A stretch of DNA of 64,000 nucleotides from JAXDBM01 sp963709485. Lineage in GTDB: Bacteria; Desulfobacterota; Syntrophia; Syntrophales; Fen-1087. How positions within the stretch are numbered: the first letter of the stretch is position 1; the number at the start of each line of letters is the position of its first letter. Shown here piece after piece: positions 26,518-35,293 of this stretch. Both the position numbers and the translations under genes were made by a program. The notes beneath the pieces were generated by a model, which saw only the letters and a list, made by a program, of their open reading frames with translations, was not told where the DNA came from and did no database searches. The stretch covers positions 558,001 through 622,000 of the forward strand of contig CAVPWE010000001.1 of NCBI GenBank assembly GCA_963709485.1. Direction: 5' to 3'.

Positions 26518-27897
26518 ATGAAAAATAAAATCGTTGAAGAATCGGTTCTCTTTGTAAGCCTTCTCAAATGGATCTTTCTATCTTCACTGGTCGGGATCAT
26601 TGTCGGACTCGCGACGGCCGTATTCCTCAAGATCCTTCATGCCGGCATTGCCTTGACGACACCCCATCCCTACTTCTTCTGCCTGCTTCCGTCGGGCCTT
26701 TTTTTGAGCGCCCTCCTTGTAAAATACGTTGCCGGGGAGGCAAGGGGATATGGAACGGAAAAGGTCATTGAATCGGTTCACAAGCATTCCGGGAGAATCC
26801 GGGCTGCCGTGATACCGGTCAAGATCGCCGCAACCGTTGTAACAGCAACGGTCGGCGGGTCCGTGGGGCAGATTGGCCCGAGCGCGCAAATCGGAGGCGG
26901 TCTGGCGTCCATGATCGCCGGACTTTTCAGCTGTGACGACAATGACCGGAAGAAACTCGTCATTTGCGGAATCAGCGCCGGATTCTCCGCCGTTCTGGGG
27001 GCGCCCATCGCCGGCGCCATATTCGGCGTGGAAGTCCTCTTCGTGGGAACCATCCTGTATGACGTGCTTCTGCCTTCTTTCATTTCAGGTATTGTCGGCT
27101 ATCACATGGCCTCGTTTCTCGGCATCACTTACTTTCATTATCCCATTCAAACCATGCTGACATTTTCGCATGCTTCATTCCTGGAGATCGTGATTTCCGG
27201 CATTTTCTTCGGCATCTGTGCGATTGCCGTCATAGAGACGGTTCATGCAGTGGATCATGTGTTTGCAAGAGTCCGGATTTGGTCGCCCCTCCGGGGAATC
27301 ATGGGCGGCATCATCCTGGCTGTTCTCGCATTCGTGTTTTCCACAAAATATCTGGGACTCGGGCTGGATACGATCCGGGAAGTCCTCCAGGGAGCAAAGA
27401 TTGTTTCCTATGCATTTCTTCTGAAAATGGTTTTTACCGCCATTACTTTCGCTTCCGGTGGAAGTGGCGGAATCATCGCTCCCATTTTGTTTGTCGGAGC
27501 CACGGCCGGCAGCTTTTTCGGGGACATGCTGAGCCTGGACCGGGCAGTTTTTGCGTCAATCGGTCTGGTCAGCGTTTTGTCGGGTGCGGCGAATACGCCC
27601 ATTGCGATGAGCATCTTGGCGATCGAGTTGTTCGGTGGAGAGGTCGGCGCTTATGCAGCCGTTGCCTGTGTGATCAGTTTCCTCATAACCGGACACCGCA
27701 GTATTTTCCCGACGCAGGTGGTGGCCATAAAAAAATCAACCTCCGTGGAGGTGGAGCTCGGAAAGGAAGTGGAAAACGTCAAGACGCACTTCAAGTACCG
27801 GGAAAAAAGCGTCATCGGTCAGGGAATCAAACTGGCGAATAAAATCAGGAGAAATGTCAAACAAAGCGGAGATGTCAAACCAAGTGGTGAGGAATGA
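26518..27897 (+). CDS. ClC-family chloride channel-like protein lacking both exchange glutamates
   Basis: 459 residues with the ClC fold of about 10-12 helices. The anion-selectivity regions are GYGTE (77-81; usually GSGIP), GQIGP (117-121; usually GREGP), FGVEV (169-173) and GGIIAP. Ile119 replaces the gating glutamate (Glu148 in E. coli CLC-ec1), and Val173 aligns with the inner proton glutamate (Glu203). Loss of both argues for a passive anion channel rather than an H+/Cl- exchanger. The C-terminus (about 410-459) is a short charged tail with no CBS domains. It lies 204 bases after the antiporter operon, same strand. Confidence 0.88.
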   Translation: MKNKIVEESVLFVSLLKWIFLSSLVGIIVGLATAVFLKILHAGIALTTPHPYFFCLLPSGLFLSALLVKYVAGEARGYGTEKVIESVHKHSGRIRAAVIPVKIAATVVTATVGGSVGQIGPSAQIGGGLASMIAGLFSCDDNDRKKLVICGISAGFSAVLGAPIAGAIFGVEVLFVGTILYDVLLPSFISGIVGYHMASFLGITYFHYPIQTMLTFSHASFLEIVISGIFFGICAIAVIETVHAVDHVFARVRIWSPLRGIMGGIILAVLAFVFSTKYLGLGLDTIREVLQGAKIVSYAFLLKMVFTAITFASGGSGGIIAPILFVGATAGSFFGDMLSLDRAVFASIGLVSVLSGAANTPIAMSILAIELFGGEVGAYAAVACVISFLITGHRSIFPTQVVAIKKSTSVEVELGKEVENVKTHFKYREKSVIGQGIKLANKIRRNVKQSGDVKPSGEE

Positions 27898-28116
27898 TTT
27901 CCCTGCCCGCAGTGTCCATGCGCCTTTCGTCAGGCTGAAAGACGAAAACTCCCCGCGTGGGGTTCCATGGGATTCTGAAAAAAGAAAATCTTCATGAAAC
28001 ATCCTGCAAAAGATCAACTGGTCGTGATTTGGGATGTGTCCCGTTGACAATTTAAGTCTTTGCGGTATGATTCAAAATTGAATTGGCTATGTCGAAGCGT
28101 GAAAGGAGAATCTGAC

Positions 28117-29224
28117 ATGAAGAATCTGCTGGACGGCATCGAAGACATCCTGCTCATGGGGCCCGGCCCATCCTGCGTTCCCGACGAGGTCTATCGGGCG
28201 CTGAGCTGCAGGACCCTGGGGCATCTGGACCCCTGCTTCCTGACCATCATGGACGAGATCAAGGACATGCTGATGCGGGTCATGAACACCGGCAATGCCA
28301 TGACGGTCCCTCTTTCCGGAACCGGATCGGCCGGGATGGAGGCCTGCTTCGTCAATCTCGTGGAGCCGGGCGATAAAGTGCTGATCCTCATCAATGGGGT
28401 TTTCGGCGTGCGCATGCGCGAGGTGGCGACCCGTCTGGGAGCCAAGGTGGACGCGCTCGAATTCCCCTGGGGGACGCCCGTCGATCCGGAGCAGGCGGCC
28501 GAGCAGGATCCGGCAGGGGAATTACCGGATCGTCGCGGTCGTCCACGCGGAGACCTCCACCGGGGTTTTGAACCCCGTGGCCGAAATCGGGAAAGCCGTC
28601 GCGGGGACCGACACCCTCTACCTGGTGGACGCGGTGACCAGCCTCGGCGGCATCGAGGTCCGCATGGACGACTGGGGCATTGACGCCCTCTACAGCGGGA
28701 CCCAGAAATGCCTGTCCTGCCCGCCCGGCCTCGCGCCCCTGTCCTTTTCCGAAAGGGCCATGGCCGGGCTCAACGGGCGCAGGGCCAAGGTGCCCAACTG
28801 GTACCTGGACCTTTCCCTGATCGCCAATTACTGGGGCGCCAGCAGGGTTTACCACCACACGGCGCCTGTGAACATGCTCTACGGGCTCTACCAGGCCCTG
28901 CGGCTTCTGCTGGAGGAAGGGCTCGAAGCGGCCTTTCAGCGGCATCGGGAGAACCATGAGGCCCTTGTCCGGGGGCTGTGGGATATCGGTCTGGAGATGC
29001 TGGTGGAGGAGCCCTGCCGCCTGCCCATGCTCAACACCGTTCGCATTCCCGAGGGCGTGGACGATCTCGCCGTCCGAAAGCATCTGCGCAGCGAATTCCG
29101 GATTGAAATCGGCGGCGGCCTGGGGCCGCTGGCCGGCAAGATCTGGCGCATCGGCCTGATGGGCCATACCGCCAGGGCGGAGAATGTCACCCGGCTGCTC
29201 GATGCCCTGAGAGCGCTTCTGTAA
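28117..29224 (+). pseudogene. Class V aminotransferase (alanine/serine-glyoxylate type), one frameshift
   Basis: The first frame begins MKNLLDGIEDILLMGPGPSC at 28117 and runs to about 28505. The sequence continues one base later as RIRQGNYRIVAVVHAETSTG and on to DALYSGTQKCLSCPPGLAP, where the Lys of GTQK binds PLP. Dropping one base near 28504 gives an intact 368-residue enzyme, the usual length. Homologues transfer amino groups between alanine or serine and glyoxylate or pyruvate. A ribosome site (GAAAGGAG) precedes the start. All motifs except the junction look intact, so an indel error is as likely as real decay. Confidence 0.85.
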
Positions 29225-29369
29225 ATGCGCCGCGGCCGGCATCAATGATCTGCGCGGGGCTCGGTCCTCGGGCCGGAGAGGCTTCGCGTCCCGCTTCGTC
29301 ACGCTCGAATCGATCCCCGCCATTATGCAGATTCCTGATCGATGCCGTCGATCCATAACCAAATTGAAT

Positions 29370-29398
29370 TTGACATCGGGCCCGCCGTTCCATAGATA
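29370..29398 (+). promoter_or_regulatory. Promoter of the csd-yedF-DUF3343 operon
   Basis: TTGACA (29370-29375), a 17-base spacer and TAGATA (29393-29398). The 12 bases at 29365-29376 (TGAATTTGACAT) are repeated exactly at 36304-36315 in front of selD, hinting at shared control. Confidence 0.65.
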
Positions 29399-29431
29399 AG
29401 GTCGAAGATTTCCGGGCAGAACAGGGGACTG

Positions 29432-29453
29432 CGGCTGGTCAAGCCGTTTTTTT
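29432..29453 (+). terminator. Short terminator-like hairpin in the leader of the selenium operon
   Basis: CGGCT (29432-29436) and AGCCG (29442-29446) form a 5-bp stem followed by seven T residues. It lies about 30 bases after the predicted transcription start and 54 bases before the first gene. It could end transcripts from the aminotransferase gene upstream or act as an attenuator of the selenium operon. Confidence 0.5.
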
Positions 29454-29507
29454 ATCGTGCCCGTACCGCCTGTTCGCCTGCCGGAGCAGCGACCGGCCGC
29501 GAGATGA

Positions 29508-30692
29508 ATGAATCGGAACATGTCTGAAGAGTTGATCTATTTCGACAATGCCGCCACCACCTTTCCGAAACCCGGGGAAACGCTGGATGCGATGGCGCGC
29601 TGCCTGCGCGACGCCGGCGGCAGTCCCGGGCGCTCCGGGCACCGGCTTTCCATCGAAGCGGGACGGATCCTCTTCACTGCGCGGGAAAGCCTGGCCGGGC
29701 TGTTCGGCGTCTCCGACCCTCTTCGGATCGTTTTGACGAAAAACGCGACGGAAGCCCTGAATATCGCCATCTGCGGGCTGCTGAAGCCGGGGGACCATGT
29801 CATCACCTCCGGCATGGAGCACAATTCGGTCATGCGGCCCCTGCGCGCCCTGTCGGCCGCGGGTGTGGAGCTGACCGTGATCGCCTGCTCGGCCGCGGGA
29901 GAACTCGACCCCGCGGATGTCGCCCGCGCCGTCCGGAAGGACACCCGTGCGATCATCCTGACCCATGCCTCCAATGTCACCGGGACCATCATGCCCGTCG
30001 CCGCCGTGGGCCGGATCGCCCGGGAGCGGGATGTCCTCTTTTGCGTGGACGCCGCGCAGACGGCAGGCGCCCTTCCCATCGACGTTCAGGCCATGCGGAT
30101 CGACCTGCTCGCATTCACGGGGCACAAATCCCTGTTCGGCCCGCAGGGAACGGGCGGGCTCTACGTGCGGGAGGGGCTTGAAAAAGAGATCCTTCCCATC
30201 ATGAGGGGCGGCACGGGAAGCCGATCCGAACTGGAGGAGCAGCCGGACTTCATGCCCGACTGCTATGAATCGGGGACCCCGAACACCGTCGGCATGGCCG
30301 GCCTGGACGCCGGGGTGGCCTATATCGCCACCCGGGGGATTGCAAGCATCCGGGCCCACGAGGAGCGGCTGACCGGCCTCTTTCTGGCGGGGATCGAAAA
30401 TATCGAAGGGGTGATCGTTTACGGCCTGAGGGACCCGGCCCGGCAGATGCCCGTCGTTTCCCTCGGCATTCGCGGCATGGACCCCGCGGCGGCCTCGCTG
30501 GCGCTGGACGAGCGCTTCCGGATCATGACGAGACCGGGGCTGCACTGCGCCCCCGCGGCGCACAGGACGATCGGCTCCTATCCTGTCGGGACGATCCGCT
30601 TCAGCTTCGGCTTTTTCAACACGGAAGAGCAGGTCGGCAGAGCCCTGGAGGCGGTCTGCGAGCTGGCCGGACGGAGCGGCCGGTCGCGATGA
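29508..30692 (+). CDS. Cysteine desulfurase-like class V aminotransferase of the selenium cluster
   Basis: 394 residues. It opens with IYFDNAATTFPKPGETLDAM and contains EHNSVMRPLRAL, HASNVTGTIMP, FCVDAAQTAG and the PLP-lysine region AFTGHKSLFGPQGTGGLYV; the C-terminal LHCAPAAHRTIG carries the active-site cysteine loop. This subgroup of SufS-like proteins usually sits next to selD and yedF and is thought to deliver selenium (from selenocysteine) or sulfur. It is the first gene of a three-gene operon. The start has no clear Shine-Dalgarno; the ATG at 29520 is an alternative. Confidence 0.88.
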   Translation: MNRNMSEELIYFDNAATTFPKPGETLDAMARCLRDAGGSPGRSGHRLSIEAGRILFTARESLAGLFGVSDPLRIVLTKNATEALNIAICGLLKPGDHVITSGMEHNSVMRPLRALSAAGVELTVIACSAAGELDPADVARAVRKDTRAIILTHASNVTGTIMPVAAVGRIARERDVLFCVDAAQTAGALPIDVQAMRIDLLAFTGHKSLFGPQGTGGLYVREGLEKEILPIMRGGTGSRSELEEQPDFMPDCYESGTPNTVGMAGLDAGVAYIATRGIASIRAHEERLTGLFLAGIENIEGVIVYGLRDPARQMPVVSLGIRGMDPAAASLALDERFRIMTRPGLHCAPAAHRTIGSYPVGTIRFSFGFFNTEEQVGRALEAVCELAGRSGRSR

Positions 30693-30720
30693 CGGGCATT
30701 CAACGGGGAGGCGGCAATTC

Positions 30721-31338
30721 ATGACAGATGCGGAGATCGTCGATGCAAGGGGCCTGGGCTGCCCGCAGCCGGTCATCCTGGCCAGGAAGGCCCTTGAAAG
30801 CCGGGACCGGGTTCTGGTCGTGGTGGACAATGAAATCGCCCTGGAAAATGTAAAGCGCCTGGGGAAGAGCGCGGGCTGCGACATGGCGGTGGATCGAAGG
30901 GAAGGGGGGCTCTACGGGATTCTGCTGTCGAAAAGACCGGGAGCGAAGATGCCGGCCGATGATGGCGCACTGACGACCTGCGACAGCGAACCCGTCAGCG
31001 CGGGACCTTTCGTTGCCGTTTTTTCGGACAACCGGATGGGCCGGGGCAGCGACGAGCTGGGCGATATCCTGATGCGGGCCTTTCTTCACACCCTCTGCCG
31101 TCAGGAGCGCAGGCCCGACATCCTGATTTTCTACAATGCCGGCGTCAAGCTCACGGTGAAAGATTCGGCGGCCCTCGAGGATCTCCGGCTCATGGCCGAA
31201 GCCGGTGCCGAACTGCTGGTCTGCGGGACCTGCACGAACTACTTCGGCATCACCGCACAGGTGGCGGTGGGGGCGATCTCCAACATGTACGACATCGCGG
31301 AAGCCATGTCCCGGGCGGGGAGGCTGGTCAGGCCATGA
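30721..31338 (+). CDS. yedF: YedF-type selenium metabolism protein (TusA + DsrE-like domains)
   Basis: 205 residues. The N-terminal TusA fold has its catalytic Cys-Pro (VDARGLGCPQPVILARKAL). The C-terminal half is DsrE-like (VAVFSDNRMGRGSDELGDIL, ILFYNAGVKLTVKDS) and ends with the conserved LLVCGTCTNYFG cysteines. Two-domain YedF proteins co-occur with selD and are thought to carry reduced selenium or sulfur between the desulfurase and SelD. Its stop overlaps the next start (ATGA). Confidence 0.9.
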   Translation: MTDAEIVDARGLGCPQPVILARKALESRDRVLVVVDNEIALENVKRLGKSAGCDMAVDRREGGLYGILLSKRPGAKMPADDGALTTCDSEPVSAGPFVAVFSDNRMGRGSDELGDILMRAFLHTLCRQERRPDILIFYNAGVKLTVKDSAALEDLRLMAEAGAELLVCGTCTNYFGITAQVAVGAISNMYDIAEAMSRAGRLVRP

Positions 31339-31565
31339 CGCCGGGGGAAAGCTTCCTCGTCGTCCTCTTCGTTTCGGTGAGCCACGCGCTGAAGGCGGAA
31401 AAGATTCTGAAGGGAGAAGGCATCCCTTTCAAGCTGATTCCCGTTCCCCGCCACCTCAGCTCCGACTGCGGCGTCTGCCTGCGCTTTCCGGCCGGTTTTC
31501 GGGAAAAGGTCCTTCACGCCCTCTCGGGAAAAGTGGAGATCGGCGGCATCCACCCCCTGGAATAG
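31335..31565 (+). CDS. DUF3343 protein, putative Se/S carrier
   Basis: 76 residues. The pattern VSHALKAEKILKGEGIPFKLIPVPRHLSSDCGVCLRF is a DUF3343 core: a ferredoxin-like alpha/beta fold with a CGVC (CxxC) pair at the tip. Such proteins accompany yedF and selD and are annotated as putative Se/S carriers. The ATGA overlap with yedF shows coupling. Last gene of the operon; 12 bases separate its stop from the convergent panE-like gene. Confidence 0.82.
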   Translation: MTPGESFLVVLFVSVSHALKAEKILKGEGIPFKLIPVPRHLSSDCGVCLRFPAGFREKVLHALSGKVEIGGIHPLE

Positions 31566-31577
31566 GCCGGTCCGCCG

Positions 31578-32504
31578 CTACCGGTTCTTGTCCAGGAGGG
31601 CGGCGTGCACCTGCTCGTGCACCGGCACGGGGATCCCCAGTTTCTTCCCGGCGGCGACCATGTATCCGGTGAAGATGTCCAGCTCGACCGCGCTGCCCTT
31701 TTCGTAGTCCAGTTGAAAGGAGGTCTTCGTCCCCTTCGGGAAAAGGGCCGCCTTGGCAATCGTGGCCGGCACGATGTCCTCCGGCAGGGCCACGCCCTGG
31801 GCCTTTGCGACCGCCGCGACTTCCCGCATGAGCGCCTCCAGCATCCTTTTCCCCTCCCCGTCTTCCAGAATCTCGCCGAACGCTTTTCCCAGCATGGCCG
31901 TCAGGCCGGCCATCGGGTCGATGAAGACGTACTTGGTCCACAGGGGGGTGCGGATATCGGGAACCAGTTCCGCTTGAATGCCGGCGTCTTTCAGAAAACG
32001 CTCGACGGGAAGGAACGGCGCCGTGTCCGCGCCCTTCTCCGGGCCGAAGATGAGCTGACAGGAACCGCCGACCTGGCGGACGGCGCCGGGGCCTTCGATC
32101 CGCGTGCTGATATAGACGCAGCCGCCGAGGAGGATGCCCTTCGGCAGCACCGCCCGCAGGCGCTCCGCCATGTTGACGCCGTTCAGCAGGGGAACGATCA
32201 CGGTCCGGTCGTGGACATTGCCCTTGATCAGGCGTGCCGCCTCCTCGAGGCCGTAGCTCTTGACGCAGAAAAGGACCAGGTCGAACGGCCCTGCGTCGCC
32301 CGGGCTGTCGGTGGCCATTGCCGGGACCGCGGTGAATTCCCCCTCCACGGTCGTGAGCCGCAGGCCGCTTTCCTGAATCGCCTTCAGGTGCGCCCCCCGT
32401 GCGATGAAAATGACCCGGTGCTCCGGGGAATCGGCATACTGCAGGGCCAGTTTGCCCCCGTAATAGCCGCCCACGCCGCCCAACCCGACAATCGCCGCTC
32501 TCAT
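31578..32504 (-). CDS. Ketopantoate reductase-like (ApbA/PanE family) dehydrogenase
   Basis: 308 residues. N-terminal Rossmann motif AAIVGLGGVGGYYGG, then FDLVLFCVKSYGLEEA and LLNGVNMAERL; the C-terminal domain has LWTKYVFIDPMAG, whose Lys aligns with the catalytic lysine of PanE. PanE reduces 2-dehydropantoate to pantoate with NADPH. Many relatives reduce other 2-oxoacids, and no other pantothenate gene is nearby. It is the last gene of a minus-strand run after threonine synthase and alcohol dehydrogenase. Confidence 0.83.
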   Translation of the reverse strand: MRAAIVGLGGVGGYYGGKLALQYADSPEHRVIFIARGAHLKAIQESGLRLTTVEGEFTAVPAMATDSPGDAGPFDLVLFCVKSYGLEEAARLIKGNVHDRTVIVPLLNGVNMAERLRAVLPKGILLGGCVYISTRIEGPGAVRQVGGSCQLIFGPEKGADTAPFLPVERFLKDAGIQAELVPDIRTPLWTKYVFIDPMAGLTAMLGKAFGEILEDGEGKRMLEALMREVAAVAKAQGVALPEDIVPATIAKAALFPKGTKTSFQLDYEKGSAVELDIFTGYMVAAGKKLGIPVPVHEQVHAALLDKNR

Positions 32505-32583
32505 TGCGTTTCCTCCTCTGTCGAAGCAAAAAAGTATGCCCGCCGGAACCGGCCGTTCCGAAGGCGGGCGTGCATGGCCGCTG

Positions 32584-33747
32584 CTACAGGCAGCGCCTGA
32601 GGATGTCCGAGATCACCTCGGGGGTGTAGTCCTTCAACTGCCAGACTTGGGCGAGGGTGTGGGCGTTTGCCGTGATTTTATCGATATCCCCCGCCGGGAT
32701 GCGGGCCTCCCCGAGCGACGTCGGGCTGCCGATTTCGGAAAACCACGCCTTCAGGCGGCGGATCCCTTCACGCGCCGCTTCCATCTCCGCACCGCCTTCA
32801 ACTCCGAAGATTTCCCGGGCGAGCCGCGCGAATCGCCCGGGATTGCTCCCGGCGGTGTAATCCATCCAGCCCGGCGTCAGGATGGAGAGCCCGGCCCCGT
32901 GCGGCACGTCATAGAGGGCGCTCAGGGAGTGCTCGATCATGTGGACGGGCAGGCTGATGATGCCCATGCCCGCCGACGTCAGCCCGTTGAAGGCCAGCGT
33001 GGCGGACCACATCATCATGGCCCTGGCATTGTAGTTCGTCGGGTCTTTGAGGATGATCCCGGTGCTCTCCATGATCGTCCGGATCAGGGCCTCCACCAGG
33101 CGGTCCTGAAGGACGGACGCGGGCGCCGTGTTGTTGAAATAACCCTCCAGCATGTGGCTGATCGCATCGACGGCGCTGTAGGCGCTGTAGGCAGGGGACA
33201 GCGTGTACAGGACGGTGGGGTCGAGAATGGAGGTCTTCGGCTGGATGTGCATGGACCGGATGCTGAATTTCTCGGCGCCTTCGTCCCGGGTCATGACGGC
33301 CGCCGGATTCATCTCCGAGGCGCTGGCGGAGACCGTCACCACCGTCAGCAGGGGCAGCGCGCTCCGGATCACCTGCTTCCGGGTGAAATAGTCCCAGATG
33401 TCGTGCTCCGCCCGGACGCCCATGGCGATGGTCTTGGCCGTGTCGATGACGCTGCCGCCGCCGACAGCGAGGATGACATCCACCGCTTCCTGCCGGGCCA
33501 GGGCGATGCCCTTCATCGTGTGGGACAGCAGCGGATTCGACCGGACGCCCGGGAATTCGACGATGGAAAGCCCGGCCTCGTTCAGGGAGGCGATCACCCG
33601 GTCGTAGATGCCGTTTTTCCTGATGCTGCCTTCCCCGTAGACCATCAGCGCCTTCCGGCCGTAGGGTTTGATCTCGGCGCCGATCCGTTTGATCTGGCCC
33701 TGGCCGAAGATGATCTTGGTGGGATTTTCGAAAATGAAGTTCTGCAT
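32584..33747 (-). CDS. Iron-containing alcohol dehydrogenase (butanol dehydrogenase-like)
   Basis: 387 residues. NAD(P) site ILAVGGGSVIDTAK and metal-binding region AYSAVDAISHMLEGYF with HMIEHSLSALYDVPHGAGLSI give the Asp/His/His/His ligands of the Fe-ADH family. The GGGSVIDTAK context and length fit the YqhD/BdhA group that reduces aldehydes with NADPH. It has a good ribosome site (AAAGGAA) and lies 33 bases after thrC. Confidence 0.9.
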   Translation of the reverse strand: MQNFIFENPTKIIFGQGQIKRIGAEIKPYGRKALMVYGEGSIRKNGIYDRVIASLNEAGLSIVEFPGVRSNPLLSHTMKGIALARQEAVDVILAVGGGSVIDTAKTIAMGVRAEHDIWDYFTRKQVIRSALPLLTVVTVSASASEMNPAAVMTRDEGAEKFSIRSMHIQPKTSILDPTVLYTLSPAYSAYSAVDAISHMLEGYFNNTAPASVLQDRLVEALIRTIMESTGIILKDPTNYNARAMMMWSATLAFNGLTSAGMGIISLPVHMIEHSLSALYDVPHGAGLSILTPGWMDYTAGSNPGRFARLAREIFGVEGGAEMEAAREGIRRLKAWFSEIGSPTSLGEARIPAGDIDKITANAHTLAQVWQLKDYTPEVISDILRRCL

Positions 33748-33780
33748 GGCTCATTTCCTTTCGGGACGGCCGCGGACGAA

Positions 33781-35172
33781 TCAAGCGCTCTTTTCCAGCC
33801 GCCGCAGCAGATAATTCCGGAACTTCGGGTAGTCGTTCGGCATCGGGTCGGCCTCGCCGGTTTTCTGATCCAGCCCCTTCATGCTGTCGGGCAATTCCGG
33901 ATCGATGCCGATGGTCTTCAGGATCTCCTCCGGGAACTTGGCCGGGTGGGCCGTTTCCAGGGATACGCAAAGGCCGGTGTCCCCGGAATGTTGCAGATAG
34001 ACCTCGAGCCCGCGCCAGCCGACGGCGCCGTGCGGCTCCAGGATCGTGCCGTACCGGTCGTACACGCGCCTGATGGTCTCCAGGGTTTCCCCGTCGGAGA
34101 CACGGATCGAGAAGATGTTTTCCTTCATGCGGGACCGGTCCGGGTAGCGATGAACCGTGCCGCTCCGGTCCACCGTTCCGCCGTACAGATCGAAAAAACG
34201 GGCCAGGTTGCTCGGATGCCCCACGTTCATCGCGTTCGACAGGCAGGCCCGCGAAGGGGAGACCTTCTCGTAGAGGCCGGTATCGAGGTACTTCGGAAAT
34301 TCGTCGTTCTCGTTGGTCGGCATGACCAGCTTTTTGACGGGAAGCCCCATGCGCCTGGCATATTCGCATCCCAGGGCATTGCCGAAATTGCCGGAGGGGA
34401 CGGAGAAGACGATTCCCTCTCCGGAATCCGCCAGCCGGCTGTAGGCATAGACGTAATAGACGATCTGGGGAAGGATCCTGCCGAAGTTGATGGAGTTGGC
34501 CGAAGTCAGGTTGAGGCTTGCGAGGTCGGGGTCGGCAAAGGCCTGCTTGACCAGGTTCTGGCAGTCGTCGAATTTTCCGTCCAGGGAGATGGCCTGAACG
34601 TTGTCGCCGATGGTGTCGAGCTGCTTTTGCTGCCGGCCGCTCACCTCACCGCGTGGATAGAGGATAAAGACATGGATCCCTGCGACGCCTCGAAAGGCAT
34701 CCCCGACGGCGCTCCCCGTGTCCCCGGAGGTTGCCACCAGCACGTTCAGCCGGTTGCCGGCGCCCTTGAAGTAACCCATCAGGCGGGCCATCAGGCGCGC
34801 CGCGAAATCCTTGAAGGATGCCGTCGGCCCCCGGTCCAGCCGCATGACGTATTTTCTGCCCGCCACTTTTTCCAGCGGCACGGCAAAGGGGTAGGCGCTG
34901 CCGATGATGTCCCGGAGCGTGGCCTCGGGCATTTCTCCGCGCAGAAACGACCCCGCGACGAGCATGGCCGCCTCGGTGTAGGGCTTGTCCCGCAGGGAGG
35001 CGATGTCGCCCGGGGAGATTTCGGGAATCCGCTCCGGCATGAAGAGTCCCTCGTCCGGGGCCTGCCCCATAAGGAGGGCCTCCCGGAATGACACCGTGCC
35101 CGCAGGGGGGGGTGCCGTTTTCCCCGAGTCCAGCGTTCGATTGGTGCTGTAATACCGGATGCTTTCAGACAT
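33781..35172 (-). CDS. thrC: Threonine synthase
   Basis: 463 residues. N-terminal RYYSTNRT and VSFREALLMGQAPDEGLFMPE are typical of long (yeast/E. coli-type) threonine synthases. The PLP lysine is in GPTASFKDFAARLMARLM; VLVATSGDTGSAVGDAF and SVPSGNFGNALGCEYARRMG complete the fold II PLP site. It converts O-phosphohomoserine to threonine. It lies 121 bases downstream of the LysR gene on the same strand. Confidence 0.93.
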   Translation of the reverse strand: MSESIRYYSTNRTLDSGKTAPPPAGTVSFREALLMGQAPDEGLFMPERIPEISPGDIASLRDKPYTEAAMLVAGSFLRGEMPEATLRDIIGSAYPFAVPLEKVAGRKYVMRLDRGPTASFKDFAARLMARLMGYFKGAGNRLNVLVATSGDTGSAVGDAFRGVAGIHVFILYPRGEVSGRQQKQLDTIGDNVQAISLDGKFDDCQNLVKQAFADPDLASLNLTSANSINFGRILPQIVYYVYAYSRLADSGEGIVFSVPSGNFGNALGCEYARRMGLPVKKLVMPTNENDEFPKYLDTGLYEKVSPSRACLSNAMNVGHPSNLARFFDLYGGTVDRSGTVHRYPDRSRMKENIFSIRVSDGETLETIRRVYDRYGTILEPHGAVGWRGLEVYLQHSGDTGLCVSLETAHPAKFPEEILKTIGIDPELPDSMKGLDQKTGEADPMPNDYPKFRNYLLRRLEKSA

Positions 35173-35293
35173 GGCGCGATGCGTGCTCCGCTCAATCCTT
35201 CACCTGGAATCCATAGCACAACCCGTTGCTGCGATCAATGCGGAAAAGGCGATCGCGCCGCCGGGCGCCGTCCGGGTGAGCCGGCCGGTGCCG

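Noticed and set aside
28117..29224. Two separate aminotransferase genes
   Set aside because: The two frames together make one full-length enzyme with no duplicated motifs; a frameshift is the simpler reading.
31578..32504. ApbA/PanE-like protein as a D-lactate source for the D-Ala ligase paralogs
   Set aside because: The family can reduce 2-oxoacids, but the gene is more than 20 kb away in a different operon, so the link is too weak.
32536..35091. Plus-strand open frame of 851 codons
   Set aside because: It is antisense to the alcohol dehydrogenase and threonine synthase genes, with a composition rich in Arg/Asp/Gly/His and no motifs.
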